64,000 nt of DNA, from NCBI GenBank assembly GCA_036346375.1, contig CM070515.1, positions 10,872,423 through 10,936,422 of the forward strand, in the 5' to 3' direction. The DNA is from Guadua angustifolia. Lineage: Eukaryota; Streptophyta; Magnoliopsida; Poales; Poaceae. Under the pieces are notes generated by a model. That model was not told the DNA's origin. It did no database searches and worked only from the letters and a program-made list of their open reading frames with translations. Position numbers and translations under genes: made by a program. This document shows, piece after piece, positions 10,766-22,649 of the stretch. Position 1 is the stretch's first letter. Every line of letters starts with the position of its first letter.

Positions 10766-13700
10766 TATACAAAGCTTCTGCATGGCCTCGTCCATACAAA
10801 TTTGCATACTGTGGGAGGTAAATACCAAAGTGACTACTAGTGCAATGAGAAGGCAGGAGATGCACGCTGGACTACTGGAGTGTAGTACTATATACTTTCA
10901 GATTCCTTTTCACCCTTAGTTTTTCTCAAGTCCGTTGCTATATACTGTAGGAAGGAGGAAATAAGGTAGCGGGGGATGTGACAGATGCGAAAGCAATGCA
11001 GTAGCTGTACTACTGTTCATCCCTTTTCTCCACCCTTTATTAGCTCCACCAAACAGTAACAAGAATGAGTAAGTGGTGAAGAACCAGCAGTCAGTACATG
11101 ACATGGCCGTGTGTACACACATGTATCATGATTCATGCATGACAGATACAAAAGCACGCAGTGCGGTGTACCGTGCCATCTTTCTCGCCGTAGCAACAGT
11201 ATCCCCTGTGTATCTTTTTTTCACCTTCCTTTCTTTTTCTTTCTCTCATGATAGGTGAGAGAGACAGATAGAAAAAAAAAAAACTTGGCAATGCAGCAAT
11301 GCAAATGCAAGGATGGTGCAGGTAGGCAGGGCAGCTAAGCTAAGAAAGAAGCTAAGCTAGGGCACCTAGGGTTCTTCATTGGGAATCCTTAGGGTGGGGA
11401 GAAGGCATCGCCGGCATGGTCCCAGAAAGTACGTGTATTGAGTTGGTGCCGAGAGAGTCACGTGCCTCATACGTCAAAACCCTGGAAAACGCCAGCATTT
11501 GCAGGGGCGTTTAGTGCCGCGTTTTCACAAAGCTAGCGGCTTGCTTTCGATCGATCGACCGGCTCGATCCTGGTCGATCTATCTCCTGGTCAGCTCGGTG
11601 CTCCCCTAGCTAGCTAGCTCCCTCCCTCCTGCTGCAACCTGATCGAGTTCATCAGTGCCGAGGGATGGGCACCGTCTGGATCGGTGGAGTACCAGTGTAC
11701 TACACCACCACTGCTAGCTCCGTCCTGCTGCAACCAGATCGGGTTCATCGGTGCCGAGGGATGGTCACCGTCTGGATCGGTAGCTGCAGAATTCAGTAAC
11801 TCCACATGGCTAACATGCAACTTCTGATGATCTACTCTAAGCTTACTTAGCTGAGAACGATCTGCAATTTATTACTGCGTACCTGGTACTGCGCAGAAAG
11901 ATGGGTCGTTAATTGTGCAGATTAATTAAGGAGAATAGTTACTAGTATGTGTACTCCTGTGAGAGCATCAGAGCGTGCACTTTCTGTTATTTTAGAGATC
12001 TACTAGCATCAATGCACCTTTTGGGGGTATAATATAATAGGACCCCATTTTCTTTAGTTGATAGAGAGAGAGGTCAGCTTGTCTTAGGGGATAGCTTCCT
12101 TTAGAGTAATGTGCTTGTGCACATAGGAAATTTCATGGGACATGCATGCTGCAAACTTTTCTTTGCATGGAACTTAAAACTTGTTCCTTATTTGATTCGG
12201 TTTTACCTTTCTGTTGAATTTAATTCTTGCAGCAACTAATTTAGCAAAACCCAAAACTATAAGCTGTTAACAGTTTCTTTGTGTCTCGACTAAAAAGAAA
12301 GCTATTCCTAATAATACGCTGCAGCTGGACATTTTCTGATCATCCAGCACTGCCTCATGCATTGAGCATGCAGCTCGCATTTTTAGGAGTCTAGAGCTGC
12401 ATAATTTGTCGATCCCAACTCCCAACCATATCATATGGTTTCTTAGTTTCTCTATATATGCACTCATGTAAAGGCATGCGCATTGAGCTGCATGCATGCA
12501 TATATGCATGCTTCCCGGCCGTGTTCCTGTATGGAGTACTCCCTTTGGATGCACTGCGTGTACGAGATCGGTTATTCCAACGGATGCAATCATGCAGAAT
12601 TTTCTGGCGCAACGACCCGTGTTTCCAGGAGCGTTGCTGCCTACAAGAATCCAAGGAATCTTATGTGTATGTGTGCATGTATGCATGCATGTTCTCATGT
12701 GTGTGACGACATTGAGCATGACATCAACCAAGATGTGCTGCTAGCTCCCAGGTAAGTGCCAACGACCTTGATACGAAAAGCTACCAACGGAGAGCAGCGT
12801 CTTCTAGAGCTAAAGCAAGAGCAGCAGATTAAAGGTAACTAGCTACTAGAACTGGCCATTAGAGATACTCGGTGGAGGAGAGGAACTGAGGAAATGAGCT
12901 AGACGATGGAGATCGAGGAAAAGAGTAGAAGAGAAGGGAGACGAGTGGATCTACAGTGCAGTGCTCATTGTGTCGGCTTTTTGCCGCTTCGCGTATCGTA
13001 TCTTTATGGTCTGACCTAACGCGGCTGGCGCGCTGGTGAGCTCAGCTCGATCGCTGTCGCTCGCTGCCTGCACGCAGCAGCTAACAATAGCATGCTTTCT
13101 TTCCTGGTCAGTCTGCTTTTACAGCGGAATTGTACCGTGCTGCACCAACGTAAAAAGAGCCAGACCAGCATGCTGTCTAACACGCAAGGCCAGTACATTA
13201 CCATTTGCCAGTGTGGAATCTACCAAAGAATATGTAGTTTGCCTTTCGTGAATGCGCCACAGAATTTTGGTTACAAAGTGTGTGTTCTTCAGTGGTGGTT
13301 ACAGCCTTACAAGGGCGTAGCCACCAGGCTTCAGTGGCCTCGAGCCCTCCACTCTCCTCTTGGTGTTTGTAAATCTAATTTTAATCTCACGTATGAGGTT
13401 ACATTTTTTTGGACAGAGAACAAGAGAGAGAGAGTAATATGTTAATTTGAAAAACTGACATTGTGAAATTTTATATGTCAATTTTCATTGTGTAATGATA
13501 CCTACATACTAAATTTGATTATTTAAGGATAAATATCTGAATGGGAGGACTATTTGACTAAAAACTAACGGTGAGTCAAATTGATAGAATGATTTTGCTT
13601 TTTTTGTCCGTCTAATTTCAGGATTGATTTTAGTGTGTAACTACTACGATTATAGACTTGGCATTCATGATACAAAAACCGACTTATTTGGAACGAATTA

Positions 13701-13907
13701 GCTGTATTTAGGATTATCTTAGATAAAACTTTGTCTTGCATCCGCTATTGCCGATAGGTACGGACTGTGAGATTTACATGAGGCTGATGATGTCGGCAGT
13801 AGGCCGTGATGGCATCGACCACACGTGTATCTATAGTGTTGACACGGGCAACTGAGGAAGCTTTGGCTTACAAGCTCTTCCTCTCTCTTTTTTCTCCTAA
13901 CTTCGTC
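10766..13907. other. Intergenic, no gene recognised
   Basis: Holds short open frames without domains, gcatgcatgc-rich palindromic DNA at about 12483-12512 and 12680-12695, and a short tandem duplication at 11613-11790 (listed separately). No microRNA sequence that I could recall was recognised in it. Confidence 0.35.
11613..11790. repeat. Two-copy tandem duplication, about 96-bp offset
   Basis: The segment starting ctagctcc...gctgcaacc near 11613-11690 recurs at 11714-11785. Both copies contain 'gtgccgagggatgg' and 'caccgtctggatcggt'. The offset between the gctgcaacc starts (11631 and 11727) is 96 bp. No function is evident. Confidence 0.7.
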
Positions 13908-13915
13908 GGGGCTAG

Positions 13916-14815
13916 TAGAGCTGGGCAAATAAACCGGAAACCGAAAACCGAAACCGTTAAAACCGAAACCGAAACCGAATTGTTCGGTTGTTGATTCGGT
14001 TAGCTGTATGGAATAACCGAATTTTTTTCGGCTAATTCGGTTTTAAACCTCGGTTAACCGAACTAACCGAACTATGTGACTACTTTGGTTAGTATTTCTT
14101 CAATAAGCTTAGTATTATCTTTGCTGTGCGGAAATGTTCTGCTCATCATATTTTTAAACTATGCTGCTTCGTTATGTTTATATTTTAGTATTATCTTTGT
14201 CAAAGTGAATCTGCCTTTTCTATGTTAACCACAAAATTCTAACTGGACTTTATGGTCCAAATCAGAAACTATTAAGATTGATCAGTTGCCTTATTCTTGT
14301 GTCCGCAATGCACATGTTTGTAAATTTCTTTTAGTCTTGTACCTTTGTGGCCTGGTTAGAAGAATTACACTAGGTCTGAGCCTATTGAATAATTACTATT
14401 TAGATTAGAAGAATTACTCAGTAGGTGCACTGCTACATTAGTTTGCATTTGCCCTTTGGTCATTTAAAAATGTAATAGTTGAAGTTCTACCATAACAGTT
14501 TTACTGAGTCTATCAAGTAAACTTGTGCTATTATTAGTCCACGTGTATATTTTTTATGTCCATATGTAAAGAATTGCATGTTTACTAGCATCATCTATTA
14601 TCTTTATACTTACAATATTCTCAGTTTGAACTCTCAGTTTGAATTCTCTGGTTAATTCGGTTAAAACCGAAACCGAAATCGAATTATCGGTTAACCGAAG
14701 TGTCGGTTACCGAAATTTTCAAACATAGTTCGGTTTTAGTTTTGAAATAATCGAATTTCCCGAAAAACCAAAAACCGAAACCGAATTTTTCGGTTAAACC
14801 AAATGCCCAGGCCTA
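13916..14815. mobile_element. Non-autonomous hAT element, 900 bp
   Basis: The element begins tagagctgggcaaat and ends, inverted, taggcctgggcattt. It is bounded by a perfect 8-bp direct repeat GGGGCTAG at 13908-13915 and 14816-14823, the hallmark of hAT transposition. Both subterminal regions (about 13930-14070 and 14645-14795) are filled with aaccgaa/ttcggtt motifs in both orientations, which could be transposase-binding repeats. No transposase is encoded, so it would need an autonomous partner. Confidence 0.88.
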
Positions 14816-14823
14816 GGGGCTAG

Positions 14824-16225
14824 CTAGGCGCATGGCTTCATTTTATGCTAGTGGTAATTATACAGTCCACCGTTAAGTTGATGAGCATGGAATCTCACCC
14901 CTCTCTAAAAAAAATACTATGCATTATTCTTCTTGTGGAACTTGTTGGAAAAGATGGGATATCAAGAGCAAGAATTTATTGCTAAATCCATATAACAATA
15001 TGATTATAAATACATAATCCAAAGATAGCCATAATGACATAATTGACAAGATAACCATATAAAGGGAAATTGTATTATGTTGCTTGCAGATTTTAGGGTA
15101 TGCTTGAAGATCTTTAAACCTTCAACCTCAATCACAAATGGGCACAACAATTAATTAAGTGAATAAGGTCTCAAACCCTTACCACCTTAACATGCGCAAG
15201 AAAAATTGATAATGAAATTCACTGTTATTAAAGTTCTTATTGTCAGTAAGTTCAGAGCAGCTTATAACCAGATTAGTATATGACAAAGATACCAACCAAA
15301 CAGCAATGCCTATGTAACCAGTCAACAGAAGTAGCAAAAGAACCAACAGAAAGTATTCAATACTAGCACTTGATTATATTACCAGTAAGATTCAGATCCG
15401 CAAGTTAACCTGACTAGATAAAGCTACTGTAACTTAGACAGTGATCAGATCAACAATCTAATCGAATAGATGAAGCTACTGGAACATAAGCAATAATCAC
15501 AGATAAGCAAAAACTGAACTGGACTTTTAAAGTATGTAAGTCTATCAATTTAAGGCTTTATTCATAGAATAAATTGTCAATATCATTTTTACCCTAATGT
15601 CATCAAAGAGCAATATCGAGCCCACAGCCAGCAAGAACAAGATGCAATTCTGAAGTGAACTTACAATAAAACAACACTCCAAGCTATTCAGAAGAGAAGG
15701 GCCAGGCATGATAAAAGTTGATGTCCAGAAATCCAATGCCGCCGTTTGTGCCGCGGTGAAGTCGGCCTGGATCACGGAGATACAAAGCCCTTTCTGTGCT
15801 CGTGACACACCGAGAAAGGACTCAAGCCTCAAGCAATCGCTGCACAAGATCAAGTCTCACACCAAAGTTCCACCGATGGCTTAGTGCACAGGTTCAAAGT
15901 TCGGCATAGCCGATCACTGGATAGCCTCTTGGCTCGACAAGTGATCGACTCTCAACTCTCAACCGTATGGATGAGCTCCAGATCACAGCCCTCAGTGCAC
16001 AACTACCTGAAAACAAATACCAGATCAAAGATCTGATGAAAGTTAGAACTTAAAGTATGCTGCTGGAGTATATAAAACAAAAAGAAAGTATTAGTGCTAA
16101 AGGCAACATCGATTGGTTTACTTGGCTAGTAATGAGAGATTTAGTAGAAAAACATAAGATCCAAGTATGGCTCAATCTGGCCTTGATCTGATCCAAATAG
16201 TTATGGATCTAAAATAAGTCCAATC
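14824..16225. other. Intergenic, possible old repeat DNA
   Basis: No gene is recognised. The minus-strand open frame at 15545-15853 has no identifiable domain. This DNA is the left flank of the nested retrotransposon insertion and ends with the target duplication CAATC at 16221-16225. Confidence 0.35.
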
Positions 16226-17006
16226 TGTCGGGGATTGGGTAAATTACCATGAAGACCATCGTGCCCCGGCAGCCCTTCTTTGGCCGACCATACTTCCCTT
16301 TGATATCGTCCCGAAAGAAGATCCTCGGACAGACCAGCTTCTAGCTCCACCCCGACCATACTCGCATGCCCATCCACAAGGATACGGCCTAGCTCTCCGA
16401 GCATGATTGCTCGGGTTGGCAGCAAAGGTCGACCACGTCCAAGGAAGAAACCCGTGCATGCCCTGCAGGTCATGTTTGGGCTATAAATGCGACGTGGCGG
16501 TAGCTGCGTTATCCGTTACGACACGATTCGGCCCATCACATCCACGACGCATCGTGGTGGAAATCAAGGGACAGTCTCTGCCGCGCGCGGACACGTAAGG
16601 GCGTGACGTTCGGATGTGGTCGTTTTAAACCACCTATATATACCTCCTCAGAACACGCTAAGAAAAGAGGGAGAGACATGCACAGAGGAGGCTCCAGCAT
16701 AAAAAAGGCATATAGGAGCATAGTAATAGCGACACTCTTTTGTAACCAGGCATAGGGTGAGCTTAACCCTACCAAACCCTTGTAAGCATCGAGATAATAA
16801 GCAAAGTTGCACTGGACGTAGGGCTGTTATCTCGATCGTGAGAGGCCTGAACCAGTATAAAACCCCCTTGCTCGTCGCCCTTTTTGGTAGCTCGACCTCC
16901 TCCCACGGCATTCTTCGAACGCTAGCCTTTCACGTAAAAAGGGGTCTGGTTGATCTCTCAATCAACAAGTAAGCTCGGCGAAGGGCCTATTCCCCAAACG
17001 CCGACA
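16226..17006 (+). repeat. 5' LTR of element A
   Basis: The 781-bp LTR starts TGTCGGGGATTGG and ends AACGCCGACA. A TATA-like tatatata lies at 16635-16642, upstream of the region shared with the truncated LTR at 32572-32918. It aligns by eye with the LTRs of element C (53136-53929 and from 63371). Confidence 0.9.
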
Positions 17007-17008
17007 GC

Positions 17009-17026
17009 TAGCGCCGTCCGTGGGGA
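17009..17026 (+). other. Primer-binding-site region of element A
   Basis: Immediately inside the LTR is tagcgccgtccgtgggga, the same position and pattern as in element C (tggcaccgtccgtgggga at 53932-53949). This type of sequence is commonly found after the 5' LTR of grass gypsy elements. I do not assign the priming tRNA. Confidence 0.6.
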
Positions 17027-17136
17027 GCGACCAGAAAATCCTGTTCGTGGAGAATCCCTAAAGATGCCGAATTCTCAAGACGGTTGTCAGTGTACTTTAC
17101 GCTGGGGTACCCTCTCCGACGCACAAAACTGGCCCG

Positions 17137-17400
17137 CGTGGCGTCCGGCGGCAGTGGGCGGGCGCCTGCTTCGCCGCCCGGCCACGTGGCGGCTTTGGCG
17201 GCGGGTGGCGAAGACGCCCGCCGGCGTGTCTTGCCCACGTGGCGTCCGGCGAACAGTGGCGAGACGCCTCGCCGCCCGGCGCCTAGCTCAGCGTGGCGGC
17301 TTTGGCGGACGGCGGGCGAAAGCACGCCCGCCGGCTAGGTGCTAGCCCACGTGGCGTCCGGCGAGCGGTGGGCGTCCTCGCCCACCGCCGCCCCGCCAGC
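17137..17400 (+). repeat. GC-rich tandem array with G-box/ABRE-like cores in the LTR of element B
   Basis: The phrase cgtggcgtccggcg recurs at 17137, 17238 and 17350, alternating with cgtggcggctttggcgg, giving a loose period of about 50 bp and a double period of 101-112 bp. Several units contain CACGTGGC, the G-box/ABRE core. A comparable array lies at about 27830-28080 in the 3' LTR. It sits roughly 300-550 bp upstream of the TATA box at 17685. Confidence 0.7.
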
Positions 17401-17684
17401 AAAATGTGGGCGAGGTGGCTTCACCTCAAGTCTCCTTCCCTATCTTACCTCGCCAGAGGCAGCTCGCTTGTCGAGTCCCTTGATCTGTGAGGATTACATA
17501 CAAGCCCATTCCTCTGACGCCTCTCACCTACCCGTCACAAAGGGGTCACATACCGGGCGGACCGAACGAAGCCATGTGTCGGCATTTAATGAGGCTGGAG
17601 GAACGGGACAGCACGAGAAGGAGTAATAAATGTATGAAGATCAGAATGATGACCCCCCTTTTACCTACCCCCGATGGTCTGGCC

Positions 17685-17692
17685 TATATAAG
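17685..17692 (+). promoter_or_regulatory. TATA box of the element B 5' LTR
   Basis: The sequence ctatataaggg is conserved in the 3' LTR (tatataa at 28390-28396), and transcription would be expected about 30 bp downstream. It lies in the highly conserved half of the LTR. Confidence 0.6.
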
Positions 17693-18862
17693 GGCATCCT
17701 AGTGCATGGGGAGGGGGGAGGGACAACCAAGAGTTCAGCAGTAGAACCCAAGGAAGAACTTGTAATCTGAGAGCTCTGTACTAGCCTCAAACATTCTATA
17801 AAAATCTCGCAGGATGTAAGGCTATTACCCTGGTTGAGGGGGCCTGAACTTGGGTAAAAATCTTTGTGTCATCTTAGTTCATAGACTCCGGAGTCCTTCG
17901 TGTGGGAGTCTCTAGGGTTTCCACTCGCTAGGGTTAGCCAGCCGCGAAGACGCCCTCCTATTGAACTAAGATGACACAAAGATTTTACCTGTGTTCAGCC
18001 CCTGAACCAAACCCATCTGAGACTCGGACTGTCAGTGGAATCGTCGGCAGGCGCTCTGTAGGGGCTAGTGGTTGGCTTTCCTGGCCAACTTCCCGGCGGA
18101 CTTCGGTGTTCTTTGTTCGGAAGCAGGCCCGCTCATTTGGAGATGGCAGGATCTCAGTGTCAAGAAGCGGCGGGGGCGAGCGTCGCCCAGGGCGCATCCC
18201 GGCAGTCTCACCAAACGAGGGATCGTCTCACCCCGCCCCTGCAGGGTGGCAGCATTGCTCCTTTGGAGGTGGCGGAGCACCCCGTGCGACGTCGGCTGGC
18301 CATGGAGGCAGCCACTCCTACTCAGAACCTGCATGCGGTTCGCCTCCTCTTGGACCACCCTCCGGTGGAACTCGCAGGAGACTCCCCGGCCACCCGTGGT
18401 CTGCGAGCATCGCCCGGTCTCGTGGGCGCGCCCAACTCGGTAGGGCTCCCGGCCGGGTACCGCTGGTATGTCGTTGCCTAGGGCGCGTGCCGAACGCACC
18501 CAGGCGTCTAGCCGCCCTAACGGAAGTAGCTCTAGCTAGGCGGGCCGGAGCCAAAGGAAGGGCGTGCGCGGCGCTGGTCCCGGTTCCGCGAGGGACCGTG
18601 GGGACCTCCGGACGCACTTGGATGAAAGCCGCCAGTGGCGCGGTGATGACCTCCGTGGTCGCCTGCCGCGCCACCCGGTCCAGGAGCGCTGCCATGGGAA
18701 GCAGATAGCCTCTGATGGTGAGAGTCCCTTCCATGACTCTCACTCTCGGACCAAGGAGGAGGTTCACTCCTCCGACTCCATAGGAAGCCAGGCCTCGCGC
18801 TCCCGGGGACGGTCTCCAGACCGGGCCTCCGGTGAGCGGCTGGGCGCCCTTTATGGCGTCGG

Positions 18863-20344
18863 GTGCGAGCTTTCTCCGGCAGGCTCGCGCGTGGCGTGGC
18901 GTGGTTCGGCGAGTTTCGCCCGGCGTCCATAGAAAAGTATGACGGCACCACCAACCCGAAGGAATTCCTGCAAATCTATACTACGGTGGTGCGAGCAGCT
19001 GGCGGGTCTGAAAAGATCATGGCCAATTACCTCCCAATGGCCTTGACGAGCTCTGCCCACTCTTGGCTGTTAAACCTCCCTCGAGGGTTGGTGCACTAGT
19101 GGGAAGAGTTGTGCGGCCTCTTCGTCGCCAACTTTCAAGGCTCCTTTGCGCAGCCAGGCGTAGAGGATGACCTTCACGCCCTGGAGCAGGAGAAGGGGGA
19201 GTCGTTGCGCGACTTCATCCGGTGGTTCTGCCACTGCCGCAACACAATCCCCCACATTTCGGAGCAATTGGTCTTCATCGCCTTTCGAAGAGGCGTTCGA
19301 GACCGTAAGATGAAGGAGAAGATGGCCACCCGTACCATCAGCACCACCTCCGAGCTCTTCTCCCTCGCACATAAGTGTGCGCGGGCCGCGGAGACAAGGG
19401 GGCCAACGTTTGGCCCCACGGGCGGCCGAGGCAAGGATGAAGCCGGAACCTTGAAGGGTTCCGGCCAAGCAAGCAAGAAGGCGCGGAAACGTGAGGCAGG
19501 AGAGACCAGGCGGATCTTGGTCGCCGAACGTGACCATGAGGACCCCGCGCCGCGGAAGCGCAACCGCCGCGACGACCGCCGTGACCGGCGTGATGATCGC
19601 CGCGACCGGCGTGATGACCGCCGCAGTCGTAGGAACGACCTCCGCGAGCAAAAGGAGGGCGAGCTCTTTTGCCCGATCCACCGGACCAACACTCATGACC
19701 TGGACAGCTGTCGGGTCGTGAACAAAATGGTGGAGCAGCGGCTCAAGGAGCGCCGCCCCGACGACGACCAAGATGAAGATCCTGCCCCGCTGGCCTTCCA
19801 GCAGGCGGATCACGCTGTGGCCTACATCCATGGTGGTTCGTCCACCTTTTCCTCCAACGCCGTATATAAACGGCTAAAGAGGGAAGTGTGCACCGCAGCG
19901 TCGAGCTCAGGGGCGGGTCGGATGCTGAAGTGGTCGGAGGAGACGATCACTTTCAGTCGGGCCGACCACCCTGAAAGCACCACCGGCCTAGGACATCTCC
20001 CGATCGTGGTGTCGCCCACAATCCGGAATGTACGGCTGGGGCGTGTGCTGGTGGACGGAGGGAGTTCCATCAACCTCCTGTCCTCTTCGGCATTCCTGGC
20101 GCTCCAGATCCCGCAGCAGGATCTGCGTCCGGCTCTGCCTTTCTTCGGGGTAGCCCCGGAGGCTGGTTTGATGCCCCTGGGTCAGGTGCGCCTCCCCGTC
20201 ACCTTCGGGGAGAAAGACAACTACCGCACGGAGATGGTGGACTTCGAGGTCGCTGATTTCGACCTCCCCTACAATGCCTTGCTTGGCCGACCGGCGTTGG
20301 TCAAGTTCATGGCGGCAACCCACTATGCCTACATGGTGGTGTAG
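18863..20344 (+). pseudogene. gag-protease of element B, one internal stop
   Basis: One reading frame covers this interval with a single in-frame TAG at 19097-19099. The first part is a retrotransposon capsid (gag) region with the phrases YDGTTNPKEFLQIY and ESLRDFIRWF. A basic linker rich in R and D follows (about 19550-19650), then a zinc-knuckle-like C-H-H-C segment, CPIHRTNTHDLDSC. The protease follows with active-site motif DGGSS (about 20055) and a conserved YNALLGRPALVKF near its end. Gag packages element RNA; the aspartic protease cleaves the polyprotein. The stop codon and the lack of an open frame into reverse transcriptase make it non-functional. Confidence 0.85.
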
Positions 20345-20640
20345 ATCTGGGGGCATGCCCCATTACAATTCAGTGGATAGGTCGAGGCCTTGCGCCACCT
20401 GGCGGGCATGGGACCCGGCCGGCGCCACCTGCGTCGGGCATGCCGACGCCGCCGGCTCGGGAGCCCTCGGGCCGGACCAGCGCCTTACAGCTCTGCGGTG
20501 AGGTTAAGGTGGTCGCATCGAGTGAGGGCGAGCCCCGAAAGACCGTCAACATTGGCGCCAGCCTCAGCGCCAAATAGGAAGACGCGCTCGTCACCTTCCT
20601 CCGGTCTAACTCCGACGTGTTCGCTTGGTAACCGTCCGAC

Positions 20641-22078
20641 ATGACTGGGGTCCCCAAGGAGGTGATCGAGCACCGATTGGTAACGCTCCCCGAAGTGCGC
20701 CCGGTCCGGCAAAAGGTTCGGAGGCAGGCGCCAGAGCGACAAGATGCCATTCGGGAGGAGGTAGAGAAGCTGTTGCGCGCAGGGATAGTCAGGGAAGTCT
20801 CTCACCCTGAGTGGCTTGCCAACCCTGTGCTTGTCAAGAAGTCCAACGGGAGATGGCGCATGTGTGTCGATTTCATCGACCTCAACAAGGCCTGCCCAAA
20901 GGATCCTTACCCCCTGCCGCGAGTCGACCTCATTGTTGACTCCACGGTAGGGTCGAAGCCTTGTGCTTTACGGATCGTACTCGGGTACCACCAGTTAGCA
21001 TGGCGGTAGAAGATGAAGAGAAGACTGCTTTTGTAACCCCTACGGGTGTTTATTGTTATGTTAGAATGGCTTTTGGTTTAAAGAATGCTGGTTCTACTTA
21101 CCAACGTGCCATGCATATTACTTTCCGTCCTCAGATTGGGCGAAATCTTGAGCTCTACGTTGACGACTTAGTTGTGAAGATTAAAAAGTGCGAAGAACTA
21201 ATCCAAGACCTGGAGGAAACCTTTGCTAACCTCCGAAAGAATTATCTGAAGCTCAATCCAGAAAAATATGTGTTTGGTGTGCCCTCCGGCAAGCTGCTGG
21301 GTTTCCTAGTGTCCAGCCGGGGCATTGAAGCCAATCCTGACAAGATAGCGGCCATCGAGCACATGAAGCCGCCAGTGCGACTCAAACAGGTTCAGTGCCT
21401 GGCCGATCGCCTGGCCTCCCTAGGGCGGTTCATTGCCCGGTTGGGAGAAAGAAGCTTGCCTCTGTTCAAGTTGTTGAAGAAGACTAATCACTTTGAGTGG
21501 ACAGATGAGGCACAAAAGGCATTTGAAGACTTGAAGCAATACCTCACCTCTCCCCCGGTGCTGGTCTCCCTTGCGCGGGGCGAACCGTTGCTCCTGTACA
21601 TTGCTGCCACTCCTGAGGTGGTGAGCGCGGTACTGGTTGCGGAGAGGGAGGGCGTCCAGAAGCCGGTCTACTACATCAGCAAGGTGTTGCATGAAGCGGA
21701 GACTCAATACCCGCAGGCTCAGAAAATGCTGTATGCGGTCTTGGTGGCATCCAGAAAGCTGCGACATTATTTCCAAGGGCGAGAAATCACCGTGGTCACG
21801 GCCTATCCTCTGCGGGAAATTCTCCACAACCGTGAAGCAGAAGGCCGTATTGCTAAATGGTCGGTGGAACTGGGGAATTCAACCTCAAATTTGTACCCCG
21901 CACCGCCATCAAAAGTCAGAAGCTGGCGGAGTTCATCGCCGAGTGGACTCCCGCCACTCCTGAAGCCGAAGAAGCACCCGCGCCTTCTCCCTGGACCTTA
22001 TTCTTCGATGGCTCCTTCAGGCTGGAGGGCGCGGGGGCTGGGGTTGTCCTGGTCTCTCCGACTGGTGACACCCTTTAG
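20641..22078 (+). pseudogene. Reverse transcriptase, RNase H and second RNase H of element B, frameshifted
   Basis: The frame 20641-21009 carries the RT N-terminal part (GRWRMCVDF, NKACPKDPYPLPRVD). Reading shifts at about 20960-21000 to a second frame with FGLKNAGSTYQRAM and the catalytic YVDD (about 21157). The RT-linked RNase H follows up to about 21860. A further shift leads to a third frame with LFFDGSF and GAGVVLVSPTGD (about 21995-22070), a second RNase H of the type that defines Tat-lineage elements; it runs into a stop at 22078. Function would be cDNA synthesis; at least two frame breaks indicate it is dead. Confidence 0.85.
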
Positions 22079-22649
22079 TATGTGGTCGCCATCGACTTTA
22101 GGCCACAAACAACATAGCTGAATCTGAGGGCTCACTTTGGCGGGTTCGATCGCTTGCTACCGGGCACCGGCGTCTCCAAGTCAAGGGTGACTCCCTGCTA
22201 GTCATCAACCAAGCGCGGAAGTAGTTCCAGTGTTCTGACCCCACCATGGCAGCGTACCTGGCGGAGGTCCGGAAAATGGAGTGTCACTTCGAAGGATTGG
22301 GGTATGTTCATATCCCTCGACGCGACAACCACCTTGCGTACGGGCTTTCACGACTGCGTCCTCAAAAGCTTCGCTCGGTCGAGTCTTGAAGAAAGGCTAT
22401 CGCGACCGCCCATCGCAGCCCGATTCGGTGGGGGCGATGGTGTCATTGTCGCAGCCCCAGCCGGTGGGGCGATGGCATGGCGTTCGCGCCTCCGGCTCGA
22501 GTGGGGATGGCGGCCTTCTTTGCTGCCTTCGATTCGAGGAGGAAGGCAACGCCCGCCTTTCGGCCCGGAGGAGGGCGGCGGCGGTCTTTGCGATGCGACA
22601 CCGAAAAGCTCGGCCTAGCGAAGTACCCGGGCGAGCAACGAGTGTTCGC

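Larger units (their letters stand above)
17085..18049 (+). repeat. 5' LTR of element B
   Basis: The 965-bp LTR starts TGTCAGTG and ends at ...TCGTCGGCA. Its 3' half (about 17480-17940) is nearly identical to 28180-28650, while its GC-rich 5' half differs from the other LTR by many small indels. About 40 bp near 17970-18010 is absent from the 3' LTR, apparently lost between short 'tgaac' direct repeats. Confidence 0.88.

Noticed and set aside
12267..12755. Overlapping open frames and gcatgcatgc palindromes, considered as a gene or microRNA precursor
   Set aside because: No known microRNA sequence matched from memory, no extended hairpin could be defined, and frames overlap on both strands.
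15545..15853. Minus-strand 102-codon frame
   Set aside because: No family recognised and no neighbouring element boundaries; kept only as unexplained intergenic DNA.
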